NCBI RefSeq assembly: GCF_002909255.1
Contig: NZ_PIOB01000003.1
Location: 496,001-560,000, forward strand
Direction of reading: 5' to 3'
From: Arenibacter hampyeongensis
Lineage (GTDB): Bacteria; Bacteroidota; Bacteroidia; Flavobacteriales; Flavobacteriaceae
Length of the DNA stretch: 64,000 nt
The notes under the pieces were generated by a model. It was not told the DNA's origin and searched no databases. It saw nothing but the letters and a program-made list of their open reading frames with translations. Positions 55,276 to 64,000 of the stretch are shown here, one piece after another. Each line of letters begins with the position of its first letter. The stretch's first letter is position 1. The position numbers and the translations under genes were made by a program.

Positions 55276-56487
55276 TTATACAATTTCGGCCACAACGAAA
55301 GTACTGCCTCCAACAAACACAAAATCAGTTTTTACAGCAACCCTTAATGCAGATTTAAGCGCTTCGTTTACAGAGGGATAAGCCTCTCCCTTCAAACCGT
55401 ATTCCATTGCCCGGGTTTTAAGCACTACCTCATCCAAACCTCTTTGAATATTGGGCTTGCAAAAATAATAATGGGCCTCTTTAGGAAAAAGGGGTAAAAT
55501 CTGTTCCAAATTCTTATCCTTAACAAATCCGACTACCAGGTGTAGGTCCGTAAATTCCTGTTGCTTAATTTGATCCACCACAATGGTCAACCCTTCTGTA
55601 TTGTGGGCCGTATCACAAACAACTGTTGGATTCTTGCCAAGAAATTGCCATCTACCCAACAATCCCGTATTTTCTGAAACCTTCATTAAGCCATCGGAAA
55701 TATGTTTTTCACTAACATTAAAACCTTTTAACTCCTTAATACTAGCCACAACTCCCTTAACATTTTTGACCTGGTAACTCCCCAATAAAGAGGTTTTATA
55801 GTTTCCAGGGATTACTTCCCCAGCAAAAATTATTTTCGCCTTTCTTTCGGTGGCAACCGTATTAAAAACAACCGCTGTCTCTTCTTGAAGCTCACTTATT
55901 ACCACAGGCACACCAGGCTTAATGATTCCCGCCTTTTCGTATGCTATTTTTGCAATAGTGTCGCCCAACATTTCTACATGGTCGTAGCCGATATTTGTAA
56001 TCAACGAGACTTCGGGAGTAATTATATTGGTTGAATCCAAACGCCCACCAAGCCCCACTTCAACAATGGCAATATCTATCTTCTTCTCTTCAAAATACTG
56101 GAAAGCCATTCCCACGCTCATTTCAAAAAAAGAAAGGTCATGTGCCTCCAGAAATAGTTTATTATCCCTGATAAACTCGACAACAAATTTTTTACTTACA
56201 GGCTTGCCGTTAATTCTGATCCGCTCCCTAAAATCCTTTAAATGGGGTGAGGTATATAATCCTACCTTATACCCAGCTTCCTGTAAAATAGAAGCCAGCA
56301 TATGGCTACTGGAACCTTTACCATTAGTGCCCGCGACATGTATACTTTTAAATTTTCGTTCAGGATGGCCCAAATAGGCCGAAAGCGTAAGTATATTATC
56401 CAATTTACCCTTAAATGCAGAAATTCCTTTTTGTTGGTACATGGGCAGTTGCGCGAACATCCATTCCAAAGTTTCCTGATAGGTCAT
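55276..56487 (-). CDS. folC: Folylpolyglutamate/dihydrofolate synthase
   Basis: A 403-residue Mur-ligase-fold enzyme: P-loop VAGTNGKGSSSHML, VEVGLGGRLDSTN and NIGYDHVEMLGDT, the usual FolC motifs. It adds dihydropteroate to glutamate and extends the glutamate tail of folates. It starts the core region beside tonB. Confidence 0.93.
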   Translation of the reverse strand: MTYQETLEWMFAQLPMYQQKGISAFKGKLDNILTLSAYLGHPERKFKSIHVAGTNGKGSSSHMLASILQEAGYKVGLYTSPHLKDFRERIRINGKPVSKKFVVEFIRDNKLFLEAHDLSFFEMSVGMAFQYFEEKKIDIAIVEVGLGGRLDSTNIITPEVSLITNIGYDHVEMLGDTIAKIAYEKAGIIKPGVPVVISELQEETAVVFNTVATERKAKIIFAGEVIPGNYKTSLLGSYQVKNVKGVVASIKELKGFNVSEKHISDGLMKVSENTGLLGRWQFLGKNPTVVCDTAHNTEGLTIVVDQIKQQEFTDLHLVVGFVKDKNLEQILPLFPKEAHYYFCKPNIQRGLDEVVLKTRAMEYGLKGEAYPSVNEALKSALRVAVKTDFVFVGGSTFVVAEIV

Positions 56488-56607
56488 TTATTATTGTCTG
56501 TTGAAGTTAGAACAAAGTGCTGCAACAATACCATCAATGCACTTTAATAGCAAATGAAAACTTAAAATTTATATAGGGAAATAGATTCTGGATAATGAAG
56601 GAAGGCT

Positions 56608-57507
56608 TTATTCGCCCAATTTAAAATTCACTACTACAAAACCAACTTGTTGGCTAGGAGCATTGGAATCCAAATTCCATTGGTGCATAAAAGCCGTTTT
56701 CTTTGCGGGTGCCATTAGGCAGGGATGCGTATTGGTAGATCCTTTTTGCCCAGGTTCAGCACTAACCACCTTTCCATTTCGGTCCACTATGATTTTTACA
56801 ACGACCCTTCCCTCCTCATTACATTCCTGTTGTATCTTACCTTTATTCACCAGGGATCGGCCATTGAGCCCGTAACCTCCAGTACCACTACCCGATCCAG
56901 GACTACCATAATAACTGGTTGCATAGGGGTCTCCGTCGGGCCGCCCCTTATCCCCAGCCTTATTATCATCGCCCTCGCCACCAGAAGCTGTTCCTTCGGA
57001 CTTATTAATACCCCCGATCAACTCATCGAGCTTATTCTTTTTTGCCTGTTGTTCCTTACGAACCTTTTCTTCAGCTTCCTTCTTCTCGCGAGCAACCCGT
57101 TCCGCTTCGGCCTGAGCCTTTTTAACGGCCTCTTCAGCCTTGCGTTTGACTTCCTGTTGTTGCTTTATTTTTATGGATTCCTCACTTTCCTGGGTAAGTA
57201 ATTTTTCTGCAGGTTTCTCCTTGGCTACCTTTTCCTCAGGCACCTCTTCTACCACATCTTCTACCTTCTCCTCTTGAACCTTTGGCTCTTTGATAGGGGT
57301 GTTAAGGGGTTCGGATTTAATTTTTTCTTTAGGTTGTACCCTACCGCTACCAAAATCGGTGGTACCAAAATTGACAGAAATGCCATTTTCTATTGGAGGA
57401 TCTAAATAAGTGAGTCCAATATAAAAAAGCAATAGCAATAGCACACTTAGCAGAATTGTGGTAAGTGTAAAAGATTTTTTCTCGTGTCTCGTGTTAAGTA
57501 ATGACAT
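56608..57507 (-). CDS. tonB: TonB-like energy transducer
   Basis: A 299-residue protein with one N-terminal membrane helix (about 18-36), a long charged Lys/Glu linker (60-165) and a C-terminal TonB domain (about 215-298, with CNEEGRVVVKIIVDRNGKV). It energises outer-membrane receptors with ExbB/ExbD. Start overlaps the exbD stop by 1 nt, giving an exbB-exbD-tonB operon. Confidence 0.9.
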   Translation of the reverse strand: MSLLNTRHEKKSFTLTTILLSVLLLLLFYIGLTYLDPPIENGISVNFGTTDFGSGRVQPKEKIKSEPLNTPIKEPKVQEEKVEDVVEEVPEEKVAKEKPAEKLLTQESEESIKIKQQQEVKRKAEEAVKKAQAEAERVAREKKEAEEKVRKEQQAKKNKLDELIGGINKSEGTASGGEGDDNKAGDKGRPDGDPYATSYYGSPGSGSGTGGYGLNGRSLVNKGKIQQECNEEGRVVVKIIVDRNGKVVSAEPGQKGSTNTHPCLMAPAKKTAFMHQWNLDSNAPSQQVGFVVVNFKLGE

Positions 57508-57893
57508 TAATTTGGTCGCACCGCCAAAATAACCTTATAATTATTTCTATTGGCAATATCCATAACGTTTACTGCCTCTTTTATGGCAACGCTCTCTTCT
57601 GCCCTAAGAATAATAGTAGGCTTCTCTTGTCCTTTTAGTGCCTTTTTTAATTCAATTTCTATATATTGTCCGTTAATCTTCTCGCTGTTTACAAAATATT
57701 CCAAATTCTTATTAATGCTTACCGATACATTTTGGGTATTGGTAGATTTACCTTTTGCCTTAGGCAACAACAGATCCAACGCATTGGGCGAATTGGCAGT
57801 CAGCATAAAGAAAATAAGCAATAAGAATACTATGTCCGTCATAGAGGACATGCTAAAATCTGGACTAACTTTATTTCTACCTTTTAGTTTCAT
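57507..57893 (-). CDS. exbD: ExbD/TolR-family biopolymer transporter
   Basis: A 128-residue protein: one membrane helix (about 18-40, SMTDIVFLLLIFFMLTAN with the key Asp) and a periplasmic domain. Part of the proton channel that drives TonB. Confidence 0.92.
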   Translation of the reverse strand: MKLKGRNKVSPDFSMSSMTDIVFLLLIFFMLTANSPNALDLLLPKAKGKSTNTQNVSVSINKNLEYFVNSEKINGQYIEIELKKALKGQEKPTIILRAEESVAIKEAVNVMDIANRNNYKVILAVRPN

Positions 57894-57903
57894 TTGTTAT
57901 GTT

Positions 57904-58596
57904 CTAAAGAGGTTCGTTCAATAAATCTAAAAATTCTACCGCATTCGCTTCCATTTTATGAACCACCTTATCCGTTCTGTTCACCAAATGATTATAGCCT
58001 ATATATGCAATAATACCAACGATAAGCCCAGCTACAGTCGTGGTCATGGCCGTATAAATACCTGAGGCCAAGGAACCCATTTCTGCTTGCCCTCCACTGG
58101 ATGCCATTTGATGGAATGCCAAAATCATACCAATTACGGTTCCTAAAAATCCGATCATTGGTGCTGCTCCCGCCACAGTAGCCAGAACACTAACATTCTT
58201 TTCCAATTTATAAACTTCAAGGGTACCAGCATTTTCAATAGCTGTATTAATATCGTCCAAGGGTTTTCCTATTCTGGATATTCCCTTTTCCGTTAACCTT
58301 GCCACTGGCGAATCTGTTTGCGCACACAATATTTTTGCCGCTTCCAATTTACCATTGGTAACATGGTCCCGTATCTGGTTCATAAAATTGCTATCTATTT
58401 TTGACGCGGCTTTGATGGCAAAAATGCGTTCAAAATAAATATACAGGGCCACAAAAAGCATTACAAACAAAACACTTATAATCAAGATACTCCCTGTACC
58501 GCCATTTACTATTAAATCTATAACAGAAAGTGTCTTTTCCTCAGACACAACTCCCTCTAATCCTGCCTCTTGAGCAAGGTCTTGTATCAATAACAT
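57904..58596 (-). CDS. exbB: ExbB/TolQ-family proton channel
   Basis: A 230-residue protein with three membrane helices (about 36-55, 135-160, 178-200) and the conserved LATVAGAAPMIGFLGTVIGM region. It leads the operon with exbD and tonB. Confidence 0.92.
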   Translation of the reverse strand: MLLIQDLAQEAGLEGVVSEEKTLSVIDLIVNGGTGSILIISVLFVMLFVALYIYFERIFAIKAASKIDSNFMNQIRDHVTNGKLEAAKILCAQTDSPVARLTEKGISRIGKPLDDINTAIENAGTLEVYKLEKNVSVLATVAGAAPMIGFLGTVIGMILAFHQMASSGGQAEMGSLASGIYTAMTTTVAGLIVGIIAYIGYNHLVNRTDKVVHKMEANAVEFLDLLNEPL

Positions 58597-58645
58597 ATAT
58601 TTTATTTATTTAAGTTGCCTTAATAACGGTCTTTTATCGATTAAA

Positions 58646-60010
58646 TTATGCGTTTAACACTAAATTTCTAATTAATATAAATACAATGGCACCAGCAGCA
58701 AATCCTAGGAAAGCCAACCATGCTATTTTCTTCAAATACCAGAAGAAGTCTATTTTTTCCATGCCCATGGCAACAACACCTGCCGCTGAACCAATTATTA
58801 ACATACTTCCTCCTGTTCCTGCTGAATAAGCTATAAAATGCCAAACAGGATCATCCATTCCTACAGAGAACATTCCAATACTGGCCGCTACCAGCGGCAC
58901 ATTATCTATCACAGCTGAACCAACACCAAGGAATATGACTACCAAATCCGACACCAATTCTCCGCCAGACTCGGTTCCCAGCATGGGCATTACCTCATCC
59001 AATGTACCAGCAAAATGGAACAGCATACCCAATGACTCCAAAGCTGCTACTGCCATTAAAATACCTAAAAAGAAAAGAATACTAGGCAACTCAATTTTGG
59101 AAAGCGACTTATGAACCGGACTGTGATGCGATTCTGCATCACTTTCACCATCGATATTGGAAATACTAAATTTGGAACTACTATATATTTCAGCAAATGT
59201 AGCCACAAGCGCCAAGGAAAGCATCATTCCCACATATGGAGGCAAATGTGTTATTGTCTTAAAAAAGGGAACAAAAATGATGGCGCCCAATCCCAAATAA
59301 AGCATAGTAGCCCCGTACTTGGATTTTGTTGGCTCTACTTCCTCCAGATCAGTTTCGATATTTCCTGAAAACGCCTTATACCTGCTGGCTATAAAAGTTG
59401 GTACAACCATACATATAATTGAAGGCACGAGTACATGTTCTATTAATTGCGCGGCAGAGACCTTATTGGCTATCCACAACATGGTAGTGGTAACATCACC
59501 AATTGGAGACCAAGCTCCCCCGGCATTGGCGGCTATAATTATCATACCGGCAAACCAAAGTCTGGTTTCCCTATCGTTAACCACCTTCTGCAGTATTGTT
59601 ATCAATACAATTGTGGCAGTAAGATTATCTATAATAGCAGACAATATAAAGGCCAGTATGGAGAACAACCAAAGTAATTTCCTTTTACTCTTCGTTTTAA
59701 TAAAACCTTTAATTGTGGCAAAACCATCAAAATAATCTATTATCTCCACTATGGTCATAGCCCCCAGAAGGAAGACCAATATTTCAGCAGTCTTGCCGAG
59801 ATGATGTAGCAAAATCTCATCTATATGCGTGGGCTCCAACTCCCTGAGCTCGGCGTTAACCTCAAAAACAGGCATATGTGCCAAGGCTATAACCGCCCAT
59901 AAAAGCGCCATCATAGCCAAAGCAGGAATTAATTTATCTATTTTAAGGTTGTGCTCCAATGTTATTGCCAAGTAACCGGCAACGAATAAAATAATAATAA
60001 TGGTCTCCAT
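58646..60010 (-). CDS. nhaD: NhaD-family Na+/H+ antiporter
   Basis: A 454-residue protein with about a dozen membrane helices and the NhaD/ArsB-type motifs ANAGGAWSPIGDVTTTMLW and SAVIDNVPLVAAS. It exports Na+ against protons, in line with a marine life style. It lies 17 nt after the end of the glutamate dehydrogenase gene in the same direction, so they may be one unit. Confidence 0.9.
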   Translation of the reverse strand: METIIIILFVAGYLAITLEHNLKIDKLIPALAMMALLWAVIALAHMPVFEVNAELRELEPTHIDEILLHHLGKTAEILVFLLGAMTIVEIIDYFDGFATIKGFIKTKSKRKLLWLFSILAFILSAIIDNLTATIVLITILQKVVNDRETRLWFAGMIIIAANAGGAWSPIGDVTTTMLWIANKVSAAQLIEHVLVPSIICMVVPTFIASRYKAFSGNIETDLEEVEPTKSKYGATMLYLGLGAIIFVPFFKTITHLPPYVGMMLSLALVATFAEIYSSSKFSISNIDGESDAESHHSPVHKSLSKIELPSILFFLGILMAVAALESLGMLFHFAGTLDEVMPMLGTESGGELVSDLVVIFLGVGSAVIDNVPLVAASIGMFSVGMDDPVWHFIAYSAGTGGSMLIIGSAAGVVAMGMEKIDFFWYLKKIAWLAFLGFAAGAIVFILIRNLVLNA

Positions 60011-60027
60011 GCTATTATTGGTTAAAT

Positions 60028-61254
60028 TTAAATTAATTGATTCAATGCAATCTCAAATCCGGTTTTACTGAGATTGACTTTTGTGTTATTCTGGTTAAAT
60101 ATATTTAAAATTGCGCTTCTAATGGTATTCGATGTATCATTAAAAATAAGTTCGTCATCCATGGCTACCCTTCCTTCCATAAAATAGGCAAAAACTCTGG
60201 CCATACCACAATTGGAAATAAAATCGGGAATTAAACTAACCCGCTCGTCAGTATATTCCATGATCGGACCAAAAAATATTTCCTTATCTGCAAAGGGCAC
60301 ATTTGCACCACAACTTATCACCTCCAGACCACTTTTGATCATTTGTGAGATCTGTTCCTTGGTCACCAACCTGGAAGCGGCACAGGGCACAAAAATCTCG
60401 GCCGGTAAATTCCAAATTCTTTCATTGATCTCCGCAAACGGAATAATATCATCCGCAAAAAGGGTATTCCCTTTTTTATTTAAAAAAAACGACCTTATTT
60501 CTTCAGTTGAAAAACCTTCCTCATTAATCACACCACCGGCCCTATCAATAATCCCGACCACTTTCGCCCCCATTCGGGACAAATAAAAGGCCGCCGCGGA
60601 ACCTACATTACCAAATCCCTGCACAATAGTCCTTTTACCCTTAACCTGACTTCCGTGGATGTCATAAAAATGCTTTACGGCTTCAGCAACTCCAAAACCG
60701 GTAATCATATCTGCTACCGTGAACTTACGTGACACTTGAGGCGAATATTGATCACTCTCCAAAACTTTTATCACCCCTAAACGCAGCTGGCCGATCCTAT
60801 TTATTTTATCAGCTTCCGTTGGCTTAAAATGGCCATTAAAAACACCTTCTTGAGGGTGCCATACCCCAGCATCTTCAGTTATCGGAATTACCTCATGAAT
60901 CTCATCAATATTTAAATCCCCACCAGTACCATAATAACTTTTCAACAAAGGTGCCACTGCATGGTACCATCTTTTTAGCACCCCCATTTTCCTAGGGTCG
61001 TTGGGGTCAAAATTAATACCGGATTTTGCCCCTCCTATCGGAGGTCCTGAAACGGTAAATTTCACTTCCATTGTTTTTGCCAAAGACAGGACCTCGTTCA
61101 TATCCAGTCCTTCCCTCATTCTAGTACCGCCACCAGCAGCCCCACCACGAAGGGAATTAATAACTGTCCACCCTTCTGCTTCAGTCTCTGGGTCCTTCCA
61201 GTTAAAAACAATTTCAGGGGGTTTATTTTCATAAATTTTTAATAACTCTTTCAT
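60028..61254 (-). CDS. Glu/Leu/Phe/Val dehydrogenase
   Basis: A 408-residue enzyme: N-terminal dimer domain with GGAKSGI (substrate Lys) and a Rossmann part with VQGFGNVGSAAAFYL. It interconverts an amino acid and its 2-oxo acid with NAD(P). The glutamate-type form is most likely but the substrate cannot be fixed by eye. It is divergent from the acyl-CoA dehydrogenase gene. Confidence 0.9.
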   Translation of the reverse strand: MKELLKIYENKPPEIVFNWKDPETEAEGWTVINSLRGGAAGGGTRMREGLDMNEVLSLAKTMEVKFTVSGPPIGGAKSGINFDPNDPRKMGVLKRWYHAVAPLLKSYYGTGGDLNIDEIHEVIPITEDAGVWHPQEGVFNGHFKPTEADKINRIGQLRLGVIKVLESDQYSPQVSRKFTVADMITGFGVAEAVKHFYDIHGSQVKGKRTIVQGFGNVGSAAAFYLSRMGAKVVGIIDRAGGVINEEGFSTEEIRSFFLNKKGNTLFADDIIPFAEINERIWNLPAEIFVPCAASRLVTKEQISQMIKSGLEVISCGANVPFADKEIFFGPIMEYTDERVSLIPDFISNCGMARVFAYFMEGRVAMDDELIFNDTSNTIRSAILNIFNQNNTKVNLSKTGFEIALNQLI

Positions 61255-61495
61255 TGCACATTAACATTAAACTATTGAATTCCACTCGCTATTAATTGGG
61301 ATTTTTCAAATCCTCGGGTATATTTCACCTGGCTAGCTAATGTTGTCTCATAATTGTTAAGTTCTTTTACAGATAAAAAAGTATTCGATCGAACAAATAT
61401 AAAAATATAGATTAGGTTTTAATGTTTTTATTCTCCATTATTATTCCATTGTATACTCGTATATTTGTAATATTCTCACTATTTTTTTTAAACAC

Positions 61496-62638
61496 ATGGA
61501 TTTTACGCTTTCGGAAGAACAGATAATGATACAACAGGCGGCAAGGGATTTTGCTCAAAACGAATTACTTCCCGGGGTCATTGAAAGAGACGATGCCCAA
61601 AAATTCCCTGGCGAACAGGTAAAACAAATGGCGGAATTAGGTTTCTTGGGAATGATGGTAGACCCTAAATATGGTGGGAGTGGTTTGGACACCATTTCAT
61701 ATGTACTTGTTATGGAAGAACTTTCTAAAATTGATGCCTCAGCTTCTGTAATTGTATCTGTCAACAATTCCTTAGTGTGCTGGGGACTGGAAACTTTTGG
61801 CAGTGAAGAACAAAAAGAAAAATATTTAAGCCGATTATCCACTGGACAATGTATAGGGGCATTTTGCCTTTCCGAACCGGAAGCGGGCAGCGATGCCACT
61901 TCCCAAAAAACAACTGCACTGGACAAAGGCGATCATTACATCTTAAACGGAACCAAGAACTGGATTACCAATGGAAATTCCGCTGAAATTTATTTGGTAA
62001 TTGCCCAAACGGACATTTCAAAAGGCCATAAAGGGATAAATGCACTAATAGTAGAAAAAGGAACACCTGGCTTTGAAATAGGCCCCAAGGAAAACAAGCT
62101 GGGAATAAGGGGAAGTGACACCCATTCCTTAATCTTTAACGATGTTAAGGTCACTAAAAAAAATAGAATTGGCGAAGATGGATTTGGTTTTAGATTTGCC
62201 ATGAAAACACTTGCAGGGGGCAGAATAGGAATTGCCGCCCAAGCCTTGGGTATTGCAGCAGGCGCTTATGAACTGGCCCTTAAATATTCCAAAGAGCGAA
62301 AAGCCTTTGGTACCGAGATCAGCAATCACCAGGCCATCGCCTTTAAACTTGCCGATATGCACGTACAAATCGAAGCCGCCAGACATTTGGTCTATAAGGC
62401 AGCCTGGGACAAGGACCAAGGCAATAATTATGACCTTTCAAGTGCAATGGCAAAACTTTATGCTTCCCAGGTAGCTATGGATACCACTATAGAAGCGGTG
62501 CAAATTCATGGGGGCAATGGCTTTGTAAAGGACTACCACGTGGAAAGAATGATGCGGGATGCCAAGATTACACAGATTTACGAAGGCACTTCAGAAATAC
62601 AAAAAATCGTAATTTCAAGAAGTATTTTGAAAAAATAA
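61496..62638 (+). CDS. Acyl-CoA dehydrogenase
   Basis: A 380-residue enzyme of standard length with the motifs FCLSEPEAGSDA, KNWITNGNSA and the C-terminal YEGTSEIQ that carries the catalytic Glu. It oxidises acyl-CoA in fatty-acid or branched-chain amino-acid breakdown, using FAD and an electron-transfer flavoprotein. Confidence 0.93.
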   Translation: MDFTLSEEQIMIQQAARDFAQNELLPGVIERDDAQKFPGEQVKQMAELGFLGMMVDPKYGGSGLDTISYVLVMEELSKIDASASVIVSVNNSLVCWGLETFGSEEQKEKYLSRLSTGQCIGAFCLSEPEAGSDATSQKTTALDKGDHYILNGTKNWITNGNSAEIYLVIAQTDISKGHKGINALIVEKGTPGFEIGPKENKLGIRGSDTHSLIFNDVKVTKKNRIGEDGFGFRFAMKTLAGGRIGIAAQALGIAAGAYELALKYSKERKAFGTEISNHQAIAFKLADMHVQIEAARHLVYKAAWDKDQGNNYDLSSAMAKLYASQVAMDTTIEAVQIHGGNGFVKDYHVERMMRDAKITQIYEGTSEIQKIVISRSILKK

Positions 62639-62644
62639 CATGAG

Positions 62645-62672
62645 TACCCTCTATTTTTTTAGGGTATTTATT
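62645..62672 (+). terminator. Terminator after acyl-CoA dehydrogenase
   Basis: TACCCT (62645-62650) pairs with AGGGTA (62661-62666) around a T-rich loop, followed by a short T-run. It lies 7 nt after the stop codon. Confidence 0.6.
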
Positions 62673-62944
62673 AAATTAATTAATATTTTTACACGACAAC
62701 CCCTGTACTAAAGCTGGGGTGCAACCAACAAAAACCTAATTTACATTATTAACCCCCTATTAATAGGAAAAACACCAATATTCAAACGCTAATATTGAGG
62801 AAATCCCAATTTTATAGGCTCAAATATCAGAATATGCATTTTTTTTAACGTTGAATTATAAACGTTGGATTTCTTATACACTATTTGGCATACCACTGCA
62901 TTAAATGCAATTATTTTGATATTTTTGAACAAATATGATAATTT

Positions 62945-64000
62945 ATGAAGCTGAGAAAACAAGGATTATACCTACCGGAATTTGAACATGACAACTGTGG
63001 AGCAGGATTTATTTGTAGTCTTAAAGGAAAAAGGTCGAATGACATTATTCATAAGGCACTGGAAATATTAGAGAAACTAGAGCATAGGGGTGCGGTAAGT
63101 TCCGATGGGAAAACTGGTGATGGCGCAGGAATTTTAATAGACATTCCTCATGATTTTTTTCAGGACGTATGTAGCTTTAAGCTTCCAGAGCCGGGCAGTT
63201 ACGCCGTAGGAAACGTATTTTTACCACAAAAGGAGAATCAAAGGGAATACTGTATAGAGGTTTTTGAATCCAATATTGAAAAACAAGGATTAAAATTGTT
63301 GGGATGGAGAGATGTACCTGTCAACAAATCAATTCCCGGAAGAATAGCAGCGGAAACCGAACCATTCGTGAAACAAATATTTGTTGCACGCGAAAATGAC
63401 GAACAGGATTTCTTCCACTTTAATTTAAAATTGTTCATAGCCAGGAAGGTTTCCGAACATACCATCAACGCTTCTAAATTATCAGAAAGCAAATTTTTCT
63501 ATGTTCCCAGTCTTTCAACCAAAATTATCATCTTCAAAGGGCTCCTTATGCCGGAAGACATAAGTTTGTACTATAAAGATCTTATGGATCCAAGGGTAGT
63601 AACCCGTTTGGCTTTGGTGCATCAAAGATTTTCAACCAACACTTTCCCTACCTGGGATTTGGCGCAGCCATTCCGTTATATGTGCCACAATGGGGAGATA
63701 AACACTCTTAGAGGCAACGTTACAAGAATGCTCTCCAGGGAAGAGTTGATGAAAAGTGATTGGTTTGGAGATGAAATAAAAAATATTGTTCCGGTCATAT
63801 TGCCAGGAAAGTCGGATTCCGCCACCATGGACATGGTAGTGGAGCTATTGTTAATGACAGGAAGGTCACTACCAGAGGTAATGATGATTTTGGTTCCTGA
63901 AGCCTGGGAAAAGAACAATGAAATGTCCGAAGCCAAAAAGGCCTTCTATGAATATCACTCCTGTTTAATGGAACCATGGGATGGACCCGCTTCAATTCCT
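62945..64000 (+). CDS. gltB: Glutamate synthase large subunit, N-terminal part
   Basis: A frame from ATG 62945 runs off the right edge with about 352 residues visible. Cys18 in EHDNCGAGF is the N-terminal nucleophile of the class II glutaminase domain after propeptide removal; EHRGAVSSDGKTGDGAG and HQRFSTNTFPTWDLAQPFR are textbook GltB motifs. It makes glutamate from glutamine and 2-oxoglutarate. A 306-bp leader precedes it, with an ACCCC/GGGGT hairpin near 62698-62720. Confidence 0.95.
   Translation, partial: MKLRKQGLYLPEFEHDNCGAGFICSLKGKRSNDIIHKALEILEKLEHRGAVSSDGKTGDGAGILIDIPHDFFQDVCSFKLPEPGSYAVGNVFLPQKENQREYCIEVFESNIEKQGLKLLGWRDVPVNKSIPGRIAAETEPFVKQIFVARENDEQDFFHFNLKLFIARKVSEHTINASKLSESKFFYVPSLSTKIIIFKGLLMPEDISLYYKDLMDPRVVTRLALVHQRFSTNTFPTWDLAQPFRYMCHNGEINTLRGNVTRMLSREELMKSDWFGDEIKNIVPVILPGKSDSATMDMVVELLLMTGRSLPEVMMILVPEAWEKNNEMSEAKKAFYEYHSCLMEPWDGPASIP

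Overview
The window looks like a chromosome segment of a marine-type Flavobacteriaceae (Bacteroidota). The evidence is an AT-rich sequence, Bacteroidota mobilization genes (BfmA/BtgA-type, DUF5712 relaxase, MobC/TraG ATPase, RteC), a CusA-TolC fusion pump, NhaD, and a TonB/ExbB/ExbD set of Bacteroidota type. About 46 kb is accessory DNA (defence, metal resistance, mobilization). It is followed by a peptide-export cassette and then a conserved core region from the tRNA-Val at about 55.1 kb to the right edge. No integrase, transposase, rRNA or CRISPR array was seen.

Layout. 1-4.7 kb: the end of a bacterial ubiquitin-like operon (E2-like fragment and multiubiquitin protein), then an IetAS-type pair (AAA+ ATPase and subtilase). 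5.5-12.7 kb: a coiled-coil membrane protein; a minus-strand trio (sigma-like factor, unknown protein, M78/ImmA-IrrE peptidase); the divergent plus-strand Pycsar operon (small basic protein, PycTM-like effector, nucleotide cyclase, E2-like/SEC-C protein); and a DUF488-DUF488-dual-OB triad. 13-37 kb: a 22-kb block carrying a giant tyrosinase-like protein and two HME-RND metal efflux operons. This block is bracketed by a direct repeat of about 0.9 kb, each copy holding a phospholipase-D-like gene and the 3' end of the TraG/MobC gene. 37-46.5 kb: mobilization and replication backbone (mobC, mobB, mobA-like, radC-like, DUF6876, ssb, nuclease, DnaC-like ATPase, replication protein, HTH, rteC). 46.8-54.5 kb: a peptide-export cassette (C39 ABC transporter, HlyD, TPR-AraC regulator, an unlisted 41-residue double-glycine peptide, prolyl oligopeptidase). 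55-64 kb: tRNA-Val, folC, tonB-exbD-exbB, nhaD, glutamate dehydrogenase, acyl-CoA dehydrogenase and gltB.

How it fits together. The 1-46.5 kb part reads as a mobilizable island with two kinds of cargo, anti-phage modules and metal efflux. The truncated traG remnant at 13.8 kb suggests that two related elements accreted in tandem, or that a backbone end was duplicated. The most notable candidates are: (i) a four-gene Pycsar operon that includes an E2-fold protein and faces a sigma/metallopeptidase module across a promoter region with a 57-bp tandem duplication; (ii) a small GG-leader peptide with its export, regulatory and peptidase genes and a shared upstream motif; (iii) the 0.9-kb direct repeat that records island assembly.
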